Part shown: positions 24,158 through 33,957 of the stretch, in pieces
Layout: every line of letters starts with the position of its first letter
Numbering within the stretch: the first letter of the stretch is position 1
From: Mycolicibacillus koreensis
Lineage (GTDB): Bacteria > Actinomycetota > Actinomycetes > Mycobacteriales > Mycobacteriaceae
DNA: 64,000 bases
Assembly (NCBI RefSeq): GCF_002104795.1
Contig: NZ_NCXO01000009.1
Coordinates: 1 to 64,000 of the forward strand
Direction: 5' to 3'
Position numbers and translations under genes: made by a program
The notes under the pieces: generated by a model
What the model saw: only the letters and a program-made list of their open reading frames with translations
Databases searched by the model: none
Told to the model about the DNA's origin: nothing

Positions 24158-24988
24158 CTAGTCCGCGGCGGTGAGCGCGCAAGTCATCGCCGCACGCGGG
24201 GCCGGCCGCCCGGTGAACAGCTCCACCTGGGTGAACGCCTGGTGCAGCAGCATCTGCAGGCCGCTGATCGCCGTCCCGCCGGCGGCGTCGACCGCGCTGG
24301 CCAGCGGGGTCGGCCACGGATCGTAGATCGCGTCGAGCACCACCGGTGTGCGCGCCAGCGTCCGGGCGTACCCGGCGGCCACGTCGGCGGGCACGGTGCT
24401 GACCAGGACCGCGGCATCGGCGGTGACCGCCGGCAGCGCCGGGTCGTCGAGGGCGCAGAACCGTGCCGTCACCCCGCTGCCGTGGGCCAGGTCCACCAGG
24501 CGGGCGGCCTTGGCGGGGTTGCGCGCCACGACGGTGATCGACGTCGCCCCACCCTGGGCCAACGCCAGCACCGCGGCCGGGGCGGTTCCCCCCGAGCCGA
24601 CCACCACCGCCGGGCCGGGGTCGACGGCGCCCAGCGCTCCGGCCACCCCGTCGACGTCGGTGTTATCCGCCCACCATCCGCTGTCGGTGCGCACCAGGGT
24701 GTTGGCCGACCCGAGCAGCGCGGCCCGCTGCGAGCGATCCTCGGCGACGGCCAGCGCGGCGAATTTGCCGGGCATGGTCACCGACAGCCCCACCCACTGC
24801 CGGTCCAGGCCGGTGACCAGGACCGGCAGCCGCTCGGCGTCGCAGTCGATGCGCTCATAGGTCCACGAGTCGAGCCCCAACGCCCGGTAGGCCGCTAGGT
24901 GCAGTTGCGGGGAGCGCGAATGCGCGATCGGGGATCCGAGCACCCCGGCCTTGCGGGGCGCGGTGTCACCGGACGCTGTCGAGGACAC
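24158..24988 (-). CDS. aroE: Shikimate dehydrogenase
   Basis: 276 residues. Reduces 3-dehydroshikimate to shikimate. The substrate loop is VLGSPIAHSRSPQLHLAAY, the catalytic Lys lies in VTMPGKFAAL, and the dinucleotide fold is VVVGSGGTAPAAVLAL. The C-terminal GLQMLLHQAFTQVELFTG is typical. The canonical SxS pocket reads SRSPQ. The GTG at 24988 lies inside the end of mltG (23-bp overlap). A start a few codons later is conceivable, since homology begins at KAGVLGSP. Confidence 0.94.
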   Translation of the reverse strand: MSSTASGDTAPRKAGVLGSPIAHSRSPQLHLAAYRALGLDSWTYERIDCDAERLPVLVTGLDRQWVGLSVTMPGKFAALAVAEDRSQRAALLGSANTLVRTDSGWWADNTDVDGVAGALGAVDPGPAVVVGSGGTAPAAVLALAQGGATSITVVARNPAKAARLVDLAHGSGVTARFCALDDPALPAVTADAAVLVSTVPADVAAGYARTLARTPVVLDAIYDPWPTPLASAVDAAGGTAISGLQMLLHQAFTQVELFTGRPAPRAAMTCALTAAD

Positions 24989-26207
24989 CGTTGTTCTTGG
25001 CTTTTTCGATGTTGGCCAGGTGCTGCTGGTAGTCGTCGGTGAACAGCGTGGTGCCCTCCAGGTCGACGGTGACGAAGAACAGCCAGTTGCCCTCGGCGGG
25101 ATGTTCGGCGGCCTGCAACGCCTCGTCGCCCGGCGAGCAGATCGGGGTCGCCGGCAGCCCCTCGGCCATGTAGGTGTTCCACGGGGTGCGTTTGGCCCGG
25201 TCGGCGTCGGTGGTGGCGACCTCCTGGCGGTCCAGCCGGTAGTTGACGGTGGAGTCGAACTCGAGTTTGCGGTGCTGGTGCAGCCGGTTGTAGATCACCC
25301 GGGCCACCTTGGGGAAGTCCTCCGGTTTGGTTTCGCGCTGCACCAGCGAGGCGACGGTCAACACGTCGTAGGGCGACATCGCCAGGGAGTCGGCGGAGCG
25401 GGGCAGCCCGAACCCGGTGTACATCCGGGCACTGTCGGCGATCAAGGTCGACAGGATCGTCGTCGCCGACGCCGACGGGTCGACGTTCCAGCTGCCCGGG
25501 ACGATCAGCCCTTCGATACGCCGGTGGTCGCGGCCCATCTGGGTCACCGGCAGCGCCGCCCACGGCGGCACCGACAGGCCGGTCGGTGGTTCGGTGCTGG
25601 CGGCGGCCCGCAGGTCCTCCACCGTGACGCAGTGTTCGACGCCGTTGAGCTCCACGCAACTGGCCTGCGAGATCAGGCTGAAGATCCCGGCGGTGACCTC
25701 CTCGGTCTTCATGTCGACGGTGTCGTCGAGTTGGCGGCCCTCCGGGATCACCAGTCGACCGACCCGGTTGTTGGGGTCGGTGAGTTTGGACACCGCGGTG
25801 GCGGCCGGGATGACGGTGCGCATCCGGTAGAAGCCGGGCTGGATCGCCGAGATGCCGCTGTTGCCGTGGGCGGCGTCGACGAAGGCGCGCACGGTGGCGA
25901 CGACCCCGAAGTCGTGCAGGGTCTGGCCGACCGCGGTGGTGGTGTCGCCGTCGTGCACCTCGATGACCACGTCGCGTTCCCCGTCGCCGGTGTAGTCCGC
26001 GTCGTGGCCGGGCAGCGCATCCCACAGCTTCGCGCCCAGCACCACCAGCGCGAGCACGATGACGGTCAGCAGGCCACCGACGATCCAGCCGGTGATGCGC
26101 CGGCGCCGGCCGCTCTTCTCGGCGGTGGCACGCCCTCTGCGCGGCAGGCGGTGGCGCGGCGGGCCCACCGCGACCGGTTTGGCACGGGGGCGGCCGGTGT
26201 CAGCCAT
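24966..26207 (-). CDS. mltG: MltG-like endolytic transglycosylase (YceG)
   Basis: 413 residues. Cuts nascent peptidoglycan glycan strands, setting their length. A basic cytoplasmic N terminus (residues 1-38), one membrane helix (about 39-61), a LysM-like region and the YceG catalytic domain follow in order; the catalytic Glu is in [14 protein letters not shown] and [20 protein letters not shown] is the conserved C-terminal block. ATG at 26207 overlaps ruvX by 8 bp. Rv2553c equivalent, with the same ruvX-mltG-aroE context. Confidence 0.92.
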   Translation of the reverse strand: MADTGRPRAKPVAVGPPRHRLPRRGRATAEKSGRRRRITGWIVGGLLTVIVLALVVLGAKLWDALPGHDADYTGDGERDVVIEVHDGDTTTAVGQTLHDFGVVATVRAFVDAAHGNSGISAIQPGFYRMRTVIPAATAVSKLTDPNNRVGRLVIPEGRQLDDTVDMKTEEVTAGIFSLISQASCVELNGVEHCVTVEDLRAAASTEPPTGLSVPPWAALPVTQMGRDHRRIEGLIVPGSWNVDPSASATTILSTLIADSARMYTGFGLPRSADSLAMSPYDVLTVASLVQRETKPEDFPKVARVIYNRLHQHRKLEFDSTVNYRLDRQEVATTDADRAKRTPWNTYMAEGLPATPICSPGDEALQAAEHPAEGNWLFFVTVDLEGTTLFTDDYQQHLANIEKAKNNGVLDSVR

Positions 26208-26715
26208 GCTCGGGACTCCCGTCCGTCGCCGCGGCCCGGCGGGCGTCCAGCCAGCCCTGCAGGATCGCCACGGCGGCGGCCTGGTCGATGACCGAGCGCT
26301 GCTGTTTGGCGCGCATCCCGGCCTGCCGCAGTGAGCGTTGGGCCCCGACGGTGGTGAGTCGCTCGTCGGCCAGCCGCACCCGGGCCGGGTGGCCCTGGCG
26401 GGCCAGCGCCGCGGCAAGCCGGTCGGCGACGTCGATGGCGTCGCGGGCAGAGGTTCCGACCCGGTCGGCCAGGGTGCGCGGCAGCCCGACGATGACCTCG
26501 ACGGCGTCGGCCTCGGTGATCAACTCCATCAGCCGGCGCAGATGGGTGTCGCCGCGCTGGCGGCGCACCGTTTCCACGGGGGTCGCCAGGATGCCGTCGG
26601 GGTCGCTGACGGCGACCCCGATACGGACGGTTCCGACGTCGACGCCGATCCGGCGGCCACGGCCCGGGTCGTCGGGTCCGGGGCGGTCGGGGCGACGTTC
26701 GTCGGTGGCGATCAC
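26200..26715 (-). CDS. ruvX: YqgF/RuvX-type RNase H-fold nuclease
   Basis: 171 residues. Putative Holliday-junction resolvase, implicated in E. coli in 16S rRNA 5' maturation. The RNase H-like core begins [18 protein letters not shown] with the first catalytic Asp, then [29 protein letters not shown] and [16 protein letters not shown] with the last acidic residue. The GTG at 26715, 4 bp after the alaS stop, fits the approximately 170-residue mycobacterial length; the family core starts about 20 residues in. Confidence 0.92.
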   Translation of the reverse strand: MIATDERRPDRPGPDDPGRGRRIGVDVGTVRIGVAVSDPDGILATPVETVRRQRGDTHLRRLMELITEADAVEVIVGLPRTLADRVGTSARDAIDVADRLAAALARQGHPARVRLADERLTTVGAQRSLRQAGMRAKQQRSVIDQAAAVAILQGWLDARRAAATDGSPEHG

Positions 26716-26719
26716 GCGG

Positions 26720-29413
26720 TCAGCCCCGGGCGATCTCGGCGCGGACCGCTGCCAGGGCGGCGTCGATACCGGCCGGGTTCTTACCCGACCCCTGCGCCTG
26801 GTCGGCCTTGCCGCCGCCACGCCCGTCGACGGCGGCCGCGACAGCGGTGACCAGGTCGTTGGCGGCCAGTCCGGCGTCCTGGGCGGCACTGTTGGCGGAG
26901 ACCACGAACGGCACGCTGGTGCCCTCGCCCTCGGCGATCAGCACCACCACCGCCGGGTCGGACCCCAGCTTGCCGCGGATATCGCCGGCCAGCGAACGCA
27001 GGTCGCCGCCGTTCATCGGGCCGGGCAGTCGTTGTGCCACCAGTCGGACTCTACCGATCTGTTCGGCGTCCGCGGCCGCATTGACCGCCGCGGCGCGTGC
27101 GCCGGCCAACCGGGCCCGGTCCAGCTCCTTCTCGGCGGCCTTGAGCCGCTCCACCAGCCCGGCCACCCGGGCCGGTACTTCCTCAGACGGAACCTTCAGC
27201 GAGGCGGCCAGCCCCGCCATCAGGGCCCGTTCCTTGGCCAGGTGCCGGTAGGAGTCCAACCCGACGTAGGCCTCCACGCGGCGCACCCCGGAGCCCACCG
27301 ACGACTCCCCCAGGATCGTGACCGGCCCGATCTGCGCCGAGTTGCCGACGTGGGTGCCGCCGCACAGTTCCAGGGAGAACGGTCCGCCGATCTCCACGAC
27401 CCGCACCTGTTCGGGGTAGCGCTCCCCGAACATGGCCATCGCGCCCATCGACTTGGCCTTCTCCAGGTCCTCGATGAAGGTGTGCACCGGGAAGTCGGCC
27501 TGCACGGCCTCGTTGGTGACCTCTTCGACCCGGCGACGCTGATCGTCGGTGAGCGGACCCTGCCAGTTGAAGTCGAACCGCAGGTAGCCGGGGCGGTTCA
27601 GCGAGCCGGCCTGCACCGCGTTCGGCCCGAGCACCTCCCGCAGCGCCGCATGCACCATGTGGGTTCCCGAGTGGCCCTGGGTGGCGCCTTTGCGCCACTG
27701 CGGGTCGACGGCGGCGACCACGGTGTCACCCTCGACGAACTCGCCGGATTCCACGCTGACGCGGTGCACGAACAGGGTGTGGGCGATCTTCTGCACGTCG
27801 GTGACCGCGGCCTTGGCCACACCGCCGGCGGCGCCGCTGATGGTGCCGGTGTCGGCGATCTGGCCACCGGACTCGGCGTACAGCGGCGTGCGGTCGAGCA
27901 CCAGTTCCATGCGGTCGGCGGTGACGGCGTCGGCGTGGGACACCACCGGCACGCGTTGACCGTCAACGAAAATTCCGAGAATGGTTGCCTCGGAGGATAA
28001 TTCGTCGAACCCGGTGAACTCTGTCGGGCCGGCGTCGACCAGCTCGCGGTAAGCGCTGAGGTCGGCGTGGGCGTGTTTGCGCGCCGCCGCGTCGGCCTTT
28101 GCCCGGGCCCGCTGCTCGGCCATGAGCTCGCGGAAACCGGCCTCGTCGACCGACAGGCCCGCCTCGGCCGCCATCTCCAGGGTCAACTCGATCGGGAACC
28201 CGTAGGTGTCGTGCAGGGTGAACGCGTCGGCACCGGAGAGCACCGTGGTGCCAGCCGATTTGGTGCCCGCCGCGGCGTCGGCGAAGAGCTTCGAGCCCGA
28301 CGCCAGGGTCCGGTTGAACGCGGTCTCCTCAGCGACCGCGATGCGGCTGATCCGAGCGAAGTCGGTGACCAGCTCGGGGTAGGACGGGCCCATCGCGTCG
28401 CGGACGGTGGTCATCAGCTCGGCGACGATCGGCGTGTCGATGCCCAGCAGTTTCGCCGACCGGATCACCCGGCGCAGCAACCGGCGCAGCACGTAGCCGC
28501 GGCCGTCGTTGCCGGGGCTGACCCCATCGGCGATGAGGATGGCCGCGGTGCGCGAATGATCGGCGATGATCCGGTAGCGCACGTCGTCCGCGGGGGTGCC
28601 GTGTTCGCCGTAGGGCCGGGCGGCGACCGCGGCGACGGTGTCGATCACCGGGCGCAGCAGATCGGTCTCGTAGACGTTGTGCACGCCTTGGAGCAGCACC
28701 GCGATGCGCTCCACGCCCATCCCGGTGTCGATGTTCTTGCGGGGCAGCGGTCCGAGGATCTCGAAGTCCTCTTTGCCGTGGCCCTCCCCGCGTTCGTTCT
28801 GCATGAACACGAGGTTCCAGACCTCGATGTAGCGGTCCTCGTTGGCGATCGGGCCGCCGCCGACGCCGTACTCGGGGCCGCGGTCGAAGTAGATCTCCGA
28901 GGACGGGCCGCAGGGCCCGGGGATCCCCATCGACCAGTAGTTGTCGGCCATGCCGCGGCGCTGGATGCGCTCGGTCGGCAGCCCGGCGATCTCCTGCCAC
29001 AACCCGGCCGCCTCGTCGTCGTCGAGATAGACCGTCGCCCAGATCCGTTCGGGATCGAGCCCGTAGCCGCCGTCGTCGACGCCGTTGGTCAGCAGAGTCC
29101 AGGCCAGGGTGATCGCTTCGCGCTTGAAGTAGTCGCCGAACGAGAAGTTGCCGGCCATCTGAAAGAAGGTGTTGTGCCGGGTGGTGATCCCCACCTCATC
29201 GATGTCGGGGGTGCGGATGCATTTCTGGATGCTGGTGGCGGTGGCGTACGGCGGGGTGCGCTGCCCCAGGAAGTACGGCACGAACTGCACCATGCCGGCG
29301 TTGACGAACAGCAGGTTGGGGTCGTCGAGAATCACCGAGGCGCTCGGCACCTCGGTGTGCCCGGCCCGCACGAAATGATCGAGGAACCGTTTCCTGATCT
29401 CGTGAGTCTGCAC
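26720..29413 (-). CDS. alaS: Alanyl-tRNA synthetase
   Basis: 897 residues. Charges tRNA-Ala. The class II catalytic core (residues 1-240) begins [14 protein letters not shown] and includes [15 protein letters not shown]. The editing domain has [17 protein letters not shown], with the HxxxH zinc ligands, and [15 protein letters not shown]. The C-terminal oligomerisation/DHHA1 domain ends the protein. GTG start with AAGGA about 10 bases upstream. It heads the alaS-ruvX-mltG-aroE series. Confidence 0.97.
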   Translation of the reverse strand: MQTHEIRKRFLDHFVRAGHTEVPSASVILDDPNLLFVNAGMVQFVPYFLGQRTPPYATATSIQKCIRTPDIDEVGITTRHNTFFQMAGNFSFGDYFKREAITLAWTLLTNGVDDGGYGLDPERIWATVYLDDDEAAGLWQEIAGLPTERIQRRGMADNYWSMGIPGPCGPSSEIYFDRGPEYGVGGGPIANEDRYIEVWNLVFMQNERGEGHGKEDFEILGPLPRKNIDTGMGVERIAVLLQGVHNVYETDLLRPVIDTVAAVAARPYGEHGTPADDVRYRIIADHSRTAAILIADGVSPGNDGRGYVLRRLLRRVIRSAKLLGIDTPIVAELMTTVRDAMGPSYPELVTDFARISRIAVAEETAFNRTLASGSKLFADAAAGTKSAGTTVLSGADAFTLHDTYGFPIELTLEMAAEAGLSVDEAGFRELMAEQRARAKADAAARKHAHADLSAYRELVDAGPTEFTGFDELSSEATILGIFVDGQRVPVVSHADAVTADRMELVLDRTPLYAESGGQIADTGTISGAAGGVAKAAVTDVQKIAHTLFVHRVSVESGEFVEGDTVVAAVDPQWRKGATQGHSGTHMVHAALREVLGPNAVQAGSLNRPGYLRFDFNWQGPLTDDQRRRVEEVTNEAVQADFPVHTFIEDLEKAKSMGAMAMFGERYPEQVRVVEIGGPFSLELCGGTHVGNSAQIGPVTILGESSVGSGVRRVEAYVGLDSYRHLAKERALMAGLAASLKVPSEEVPARVAGLVERLKAAEKELDRARLAGARAAAVNAAADAEQIGRVRLVAQRLPGPMNGGDLRSLAGDIRGKLGSDPAVVVLIAEGEGTSVPFVVSANSAAQDAGLAANDLVTAVAAAVDGRGGGKADQAQGSGKNPAGIDAALAAVRAEIARG

Positions 29414-29508
29414 GTTGACGCTGTCCTTACTGCCGGATCACCGTGTGGGGATCCCATTTCTGCTGGATTCGACCGCACCACAGTACCGGGGGGCCCGGGC
29501 CGGCTGCC

Positions 29509-29531
29509 GCACCGGCGAGCCCCGCCGGTGC
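29509..29531 (-). terminator. Hairpin directly after yjbQ
   Basis: GCACCGGCG-AGCCC-CGCCGGTGC forms a perfect 9-bp stem with a 5-nt loop, 5 bases past the yjbQ stop. It lacks a U-tract; a U-less mycobacterial terminator is plausible. It would insulate alaS, about 100 bp further on. Confidence 0.5.
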
Positions 29532-29536
29532 CGCGG

Positions 29537-29938
29537 TCAACCGGCCAGAAAGCTCAACCGCACCGACCGGCGGGGGTTGTCCCGGTTCAGGTCCACCAGC
29601 ACGATGCTCTGCCAGATGCCCAACAACGGCTCACCGGCGCCGACCGGCACCGTCACCGACGGCGCGACCAGGGCCGGCAGCACATGGTCGGCACCGTGGC
29701 CGGGGCTGCCGTGGGCGTGGCGGTACCGGTCGTCGCGCGGCAGCAGCCGCTCGAGGGTGTCGACGAGGTCGGCGTCGGAGCCGGCCCCGGTCTCGATGAT
29801 CGCCACCCCCGCCGTCGCGTGCGGGACGAACACGTTGCACAGCCCGTCGCGGCGGCCGGCGCAGAACCCGCGGACCGCGTCGGTGAGGTCCACGATGCGG
29901 CGCGTGGCGGTGTCCACCTCGAGCACATCGGAATCCAT
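29537..29938 (-). CDS. YjbQ family protein (UPF0047)
   Basis: 133 residues, the Rv2556c position. The conserved block FVPHATAGVAIIETGAG (about residues 38-54) and HGADHVLPALVAPSVTVPV mark the UPF0047/YjbQ fold; some members have weak thiamine-phosphate synthase activity. Conserved His residues suggest a metal or phosphate site. The ATG at 29938 follows TAGGCT (29945-29950) by 6 bases, so it is probably leaderless. Confidence 0.88.
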   Translation of the reverse strand: MDSDVLEVDTATRRIVDLTDAVRGFCAGRRDGLCNVFVPHATAGVAIIETGAGSDADLVDTLERLLPRDDRYRHAHGSPGHGADHVLPALVAPSVTVPVGAGEPLLGIWQSIVLVDLNRDNPRRSVRLSFLAG

Positions 29939-29944
29939 CCGCCC

Positions 29945-29950
29945 AGCCTA
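29945..29950 (-). promoter_or_regulatory. -10 element of leaderless yjbQ
   Basis: TAGGCT on the minus strand, 6 bases before the ATG at 29938; no Shine-Dalgarno. Confidence 0.5.
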
Positions 29951-30065
29951 TCGGCCCGTCCGGGCACGGGACGACGGTTGAATCCGCAGGCTGGACGGGG
30001 GACAATGGACACAGACCGGCGGCACCGCCGGGGGTGCTGCCTTGAACTCCTGAAGGAGTAGGGCC

Positions 30066-30689
30066 ATGTACGCACGTTCCACCACTATTTTCGCCCACCC
30101 CTCCCGGATCGACGACGGTGTTGCGCACCTGCGCGATCGCGTGATGCCGGTCATGCAGGGCCTCGACGGCTATATCGGGTTGTCGATGCTGGCCGACCGG
30201 CGCTCCGGGCGGTGCATCGTCACCAGCTCCTGGCTGGACCACGATCTGATGCGGGCCAGTGAACACTGGGTGGCGCCGATCCGTAACTCGGCGGCGTCGC
30301 TGTTCGGTGGCGACACCCGGGTCGCGGAGTGGCAGATCAAGGTGCTGCACCGTGGGCGACTGACCCGCGGCGGCGCGGTCGCGCGCTGCACCTGGGCCAA
30401 GGCCGATCCCGACCAGCTCGACCGCTGGGTGGGCAACTACCGCGATGCCGCGCTGCCGGCGATGGACGGTCTCGACGGGTTCTGCAGTTCCAGCCTGCTG
30501 GTGGATCGGCGCTCCGGGTTGGCGGTGTCGTGCTCGAGTTTCGAAAGCCGCGAGGCGATGGACCGCACCCGCGACGAGGCCACGACCCTGCGCGCCGATC
30601 TGCTGCGGATGTTGGGGGCCACCCAGGTCGACGTCGGCGAGTTCGAGTTGGCGCTGGCTCACCTGCGGGTTCCCGAACTGGTCGGCTAG
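30066..30689 (+). CDS. Rv2557/Rv2558-like protein with internal duplication
   Basis: 207 residues. Two repeats of a dimeric alpha-beta barrel (ABM-like) unit are visible: residues 1-100 (MYARSTTIF, VMPVMQGLDGYIGLSMLADRRSG) and about 103-205 (ALPAMDGLDGFCSSSLLVDRRSG). M. tuberculosis has two adjacent paralogues (Rv2557, Rv2558), reported as starvation-responsive; this genome shows one. The biochemical role is unknown; the fold also occurs in monooxygenases that lack cofactors. GAAGGAG lies 7-8 bases before the ATG, so this gene is leadered, unlike its neighbours. Confidence 0.85.
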   Translation: MYARSTTIFAHPSRIDDGVAHLRDRVMPVMQGLDGYIGLSMLADRRSGRCIVTSSWLDHDLMRASEHWVAPIRNSAASLFGGDTRVAEWQIKVLHRGRLTRGGAVARCTWAKADPDQLDRWVGNYRDAALPAMDGLDGFCSSSLLVDRRSGLAVSCSSFESREAMDRTRDEATTLRADLLRMLGATQVDVGEFELALAHLRVPELVG

Positions 30690-30715
30690 CCCCCGGGATT
30701 GTCCGACCCGCCCGC

Positions 30716-30736
30716 TACAATCGAACGTATGTTCGA
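30716..30736 (+). promoter_or_regulatory. LexA (SOS) box overlapping leaderless promoter and start codon
   Basis: TACAAT (30716-30721) is a -10 box, 7 bases before the ATG at 30729. TCGAAC-GTAT-GTTCGA (30721-30736) is a perfect match to the mycobacterial SOS box TCGAAC(N4)GTTCGA. LexA bound here would cover the -10 end, the transcription start and the start codon. Confidence 0.88.
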
Positions 30737-32201
30737 TACGAAGGTGGCGGCGCCGGGTGCGGATCCCGCCGCGCCGTTCGCCGGTCTCGATGACTGGGCG
30801 CTGACGGCCGCGATCACCGTGGCGGCACGCGAACAGAGCATGGCGTGCGCGCGGGAACTGGCGGCGATCGGTGAGTTGTATAAGCGTCGGGCCCCCGAGG
30901 ACGACGTCGAGCGGGTGAACTGGGCGATCGACGGGCACGAGAACGTCGTCGCGGAGGTCTCCGCCGCCCTGGGGATCAGCCGGGGTCGTGCCCGCGCCCG
31001 CCTCGGCTATGCGATCACCCTGCGGGAACGGCTACCGCAGGTCGCGCAGGTCTTCGCGCGCGGCGACATCGACTTTCGGATGATGGCGGCGATCGTGTAC
31101 CGCACCGAACTGGTCAGCGACGACGAACTCGTCGCGACGATCGATGCCTGCATCGCCCGGCATGCACACAAGTGGAAGCGCTTCTCCCAGCCGAAGCTCG
31201 CCGAGCGCATCGACATGTGGATCACCCGATTCGACCCGGCCGGTCGACGGGTGCCGGGCAACGGCGTCGATGAGCGCTACGTCGAGATCAACCCGGTGGA
31301 ATCAGGCATGGCCGGGGTGTGGGCGCAGCTGCACGCCACCGACGGGGCCGCGCTCGACCAGAAACTCGACGCGGTGGCCGCCACCGTCTGCCGCGACGAT
31401 CCACGCACCGCCAGGCAGCGCCGCGCCGACGCGCTCGGCGCGCTGGCCGCCGGTGCTGAGGTCCTGCGTTGCGAGTGCGGATCGCCGCAGTGTCCGGCCG
31501 CTCAGCGCCGCGTCGGCACCGACGTCGTGATCCACGTCGTGGCCGATCAGAAGTCGCTGGGCACCGGCGCCGCCAAGCCGGGATATCTGCCCGGATACGG
31601 CCCGATTCCGGTGCCGGTGTTGCAGCAGTTGGCCCGCCGCGCCACGATCAAGCCGGTCCGGTCCCCGGCCACCGAGCCCGAAAAGGGTTATCGCCCCTCG
31701 GCGGCCCTGACCGAATTCGTCCGGCTACGCGATCTGACCTGCCGGTTTCCCGGCTGCGAGGCACCGGCAACCGCCTGCCAGATCGATCACACCGTGCCCT
31801 GGCCGGTCGGTCCCACCCACGCATCGAACTGCAAATTGCTCTGCGTGGTTCACCATCTTCTGAAAACCTTCTACACCGGCGCCGGCGGGTGGTCGGATCG
31901 GCAACTCCCCGACGGCACCGTCATTTGGACCGCACCGAGCGGAGTCACCCACCGCACCAAACCGCATGGTGCACTGTTCTTTCCGGCCTTGGCGACACCC
32001 ACGGCGCCGCTGTGCCTTCCAGCGGTGCCGGCACCCCGGCCGGGTCGCACCGCGATGATGCCGGCACGCAAACGAACCCGGGCCCAACAGCACCGCGCCC
32101 GGATCGCCCACGAGCGACGGCTCAACGAGGAACGTCTCGCCGCCGAACACCGCGAACGGCACGCCTGGCTGGTGGCCAACGACGAACCACCACCGTTCTA
32201 G
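30729..32201 (+). CDS. DUF222 / HNH endonuclease protein of the 13E12 repeat family
   Basis: 490 residues. N-terminal DUF222 domain (about residues 25-290, e.g. [21 protein letters not shown] segment and [15 protein letters not shown]). HNH nuclease domain near residues 325-385: [21 protein letters not shown] with the Cys pair and catalytic His, then [15 protein letters not shown]. An Arg-rich tail closes the protein. REP13E12 genes are multicopy, element-like and DNA-damage inducible in M. tuberculosis. Here it sits between homologues of Rv2558 and Rv2559c, which adjoin in M. tuberculosis, so it looks inserted. I chose ATG 30729 because of the promoter spacing; a GTG-like start 30 bases upstream is less likely. 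Its stop overlaps the rarA stop within CTAG. Confidence 0.9.
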   Translation: MFDTKVAAPGADPAAPFAGLDDWALTAAITVAAREQSMACARELAAIGELYKRRAPEDDVERVNWAIDGHENVVAEVSAALGISRGRARARLGYAITLRERLPQVAQVFARGDIDFRMMAAIVYRTELVSDDELVATIDACIARHAHKWKRFSQPKLAERIDMWITRFDPAGRRVPGNGVDERYVEINPVESGMAGVWAQLHATDGAALDQKLDAVAATVCRDDPRTARQRRADALGALAAGAEVLRCECGSPQCPAAQRRVGTDVVIHVVADQKSLGTGAAKPGYLPGYGPIPVPVLQQLARRATIKPVRSPATEPEKGYRPSAALTEFVRLRDLTCRFPGCEAPATACQIDHTVPWPVGPTHASNCKLLCVVHHLLKTFYTGAGGWSDRQLPDGTVIWTAPSGVTHRTKPHGALFFPALATPTAPLCLPAVPAPRPGRTAMMPARKRTRAQQHRARIAHERRLNEERLAAEHRERHAWLVANDEPPPF

Positions 32202-33547
32202 CCGCGGGCGCGGCGGATGATCGCGCGCAGCCGGCCCAGCCGCCCAGCGATGTCGCGTTCTGCGCCGCGCCCGGTGGGCCGGTAGTAGTCCACGCCCACC
32301 AGCTCGTCGGGGGGATACTGCTGGGCCACCACACCGTCGGGGTCGTCGTGGGAGTATTTGTAGCCCTGGGCGTGCCCCAGCGCCGCGGCGCCCGTGTAGT
32401 GGCCGTCGCGCAGGTGCGGCGGCACCAGCCCGGCCTTGCCGGCTTTGACGTCGGCCATGGCCTGACCCAGCGCGGTGGTCACCGCGTTGGACTTCGGCGC
32501 CGTGGCAAGGTGCACGGTGGCGTGCGCCAGGGTGAGCTGGGCTTCGGGCATCCCGATCAGCGCTACCGTCTGCGCGGCGGCGACCGCGGTGGGCAGGGCG
32601 GTCGGATCGGCCAGGCCGATGTCCTCGCTGGCCAGGATCATCAGCCGCCGCGCGATGAACCGCGGGTCCTCCCCCGCCACCAGCATCCGCGCCAAATAGT
32701 GCAACGCGGCGTCGACGTCGGAGCCGCGCACCGATTTGATGAACGCGCTGACCACGTCGTAGTGCTGGTCGCCGTCACGGTCATAGCGGATGGCCGCCTC
32801 ATCGAGTGACTGCTCCACGATGTCCACCGTGATCTGCGGTCCCGCCTCGGCGGCGACCTCCAGGCCGGTCAGGGCACGCCGGGCGTCCCCGGCGGAGAGC
32901 CGCACCAACAACTCCAGGGCCTCGGGGGTCACCGTGACCGCGCCGGCCAGTCCCCGCGGGTCCTCGACAGCGCGTTCGATGACGGTGCGCACCCCGTCGG
33001 CGGTGAGCGGGCGCAGCTGCAAGATCAGCGACCGCGACAGCAGCGGCGCCACCACCGAGAACGACGGGTTTTCCGTCGTCGCCGCCACCAGCAGCACCAC
33101 CCGGTTCTCCACCGCCGACAGCAACGCATCCTGCTGGGTCTTGGAGAACCGGTGCACCTCGTCGATGAACAGAACGGTCTGCCGGCCGTGCACGGCGCTG
33201 CGCCGGGCCGTGTCGATGACGGCCCGCACCTCCTTGACCCCCGCCGACAGCGCCGAGAGCGCCTCGAAGCGGCGTCCGGTCGCCCCGGAGATCAGCGACG
33301 CCAGGGTGGTCTTGCCGGTCCCGGGTGGTCCGTAGAGGATGACCGAGGCGGCCCCCGACCCGTCGACCAGGCGGCGCAGCGGGGAGCCGGGCTGCAGCAG
33401 GTGATCCTGCCCGACAACCTCGTCGAGTCCCGCCGGGCGCATCCGCACCGCCAGCGGCTCGTTCGGCGGTGGCGTCGGGGGCCCTGCCCCGGCATCACCC
33501 GCCGGGTCGGGCACGTCGAACAGGCTGTCGGTCACGGTCTCAGGCAT
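32198..33547 (-). CDS. rarA: RarA/MgsA-type AAA ATPase (replication-associated recombination)
   Basis: 449 residues, Rv2559c type. Acts at stalled forks. Clamp-loader-like AAA module: Walker [15 protein letters not shown] (about residues 70-83), Walker [20 protein letters not shown], sensor 1 [10 protein letters not shown] and the Arg finger region PLLSRSLI. The C-terminal MgsA oligomerisation domain includes [12 protein letters not shown] and [10 protein letters not shown]. It converges with the HNH gene; the two TAG stops share the palindrome CTAG. Confidence 0.95.
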   Translation of the reverse strand: MPETVTDSLFDVPDPAGDAGAGPPTPPPNEPLAVRMRPAGLDEVVGQDHLLQPGSPLRRLVDGSGAASVILYGPPGTGKTTLASLISGATGRRFEALSALSAGVKEVRAVIDTARRSAVHGRQTVLFIDEVHRFSKTQQDALLSAVENRVVLLVAATTENPSFSVVAPLLSRSLILQLRPLTADGVRTVIERAVEDPRGLAGAVTVTPEALELLVRLSAGDARRALTGLEVAAEAGPQITVDIVEQSLDEAAIRYDRDGDQHYDVVSAFIKSVRGSDVDAALHYLARMLVAGEDPRFIARRLMILASEDIGLADPTALPTAVAAAQTVALIGMPEAQLTLAHATVHLATAPKSNAVTTALGQAMADVKAGKAGLVPPHLRDGHYTGAAALGHAQGYKYSHDDPDGVVAQQYPPDELVGVDYYRPTGRGAERDIAGRLGRLRAIIRRARG

Positions 33548-33575
33548 ACCACGGCGGCGACGCGGCGCCGCCGGG

Positions 33576-33935
33576 TCAATCGCGCAGCGGGCGCCCCTGC
33601 GGATCGCGGACGTTGCCCACCAGGATCAGGATCCCGTCGATGAAGCCCCAGATGGCGCCGAACCCAAACGTGATCACGGTGACGATGATCTGGGCGATGC
33701 CGATCCCGACATACCCCAGGTAGAACCGGCCGATCCCGAATGCGCCCAGAAAGATCTGCAGCAGACCCGCGGCGATCTTGCTCTTCTCGGAGTACGGCTG
33801 GCCGTCGGGGGCGACGCCGTAGTGCGTCCCGTAGGGGGGATACCCCGCCGGTGGATACGCCCCCGGCGGGTACTGGCCCGGCGGCGGGTAGGAGGGCTGA
33901 CCGGGCTCGGGCGCGAACGGCTCTGGTGTGCTCAC
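33576..33935 (-). CDS. TM2-domain membrane protein with Pro/Gly/Tyr-rich N terminus
   Basis: 119 residues. Residues 1-45 are low-complexity P/G/Y-rich repeats ([19 protein letters not shown]); residues 50-110 form the TM2 domain, two helices around [19 protein letters not shown]. Function unknown; TM2 proteins are widespread small membrane proteins. The GTG at 33935 lies 7 bases after TACGTT (33943-33948). The GGAGG in that spacer is too close to serve as a ribosome binding site, so I infer a leaderless start rather than the TTG three codons upstream. Confidence 0.8.
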   Translation of the reverse strand: MSTPEPFAPEPGQPSYPPPGQYPPGAYPPAGYPPYGTHYGVAPDGQPYSEKSKIAAGLLQIFLGAFGIGRFYLGYVGIGIAQIIVTVITFGFGAIWGFIDGILILVGNVRDPQGRPLRD

Positions 33936-33942
33936 ATCCTCC

Positions 33943-33948
33943 AACGTA
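33943..33948 (-). promoter_or_regulatory. -10 element of leaderless TM2 gene
   Basis: TACGTT on the minus strand, 7 bases before GTG 33935, within the 22-bp gap after the DUF3097 stop. Confidence 0.45.
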
Positions 33949-33957
33949 CCGACTGCG

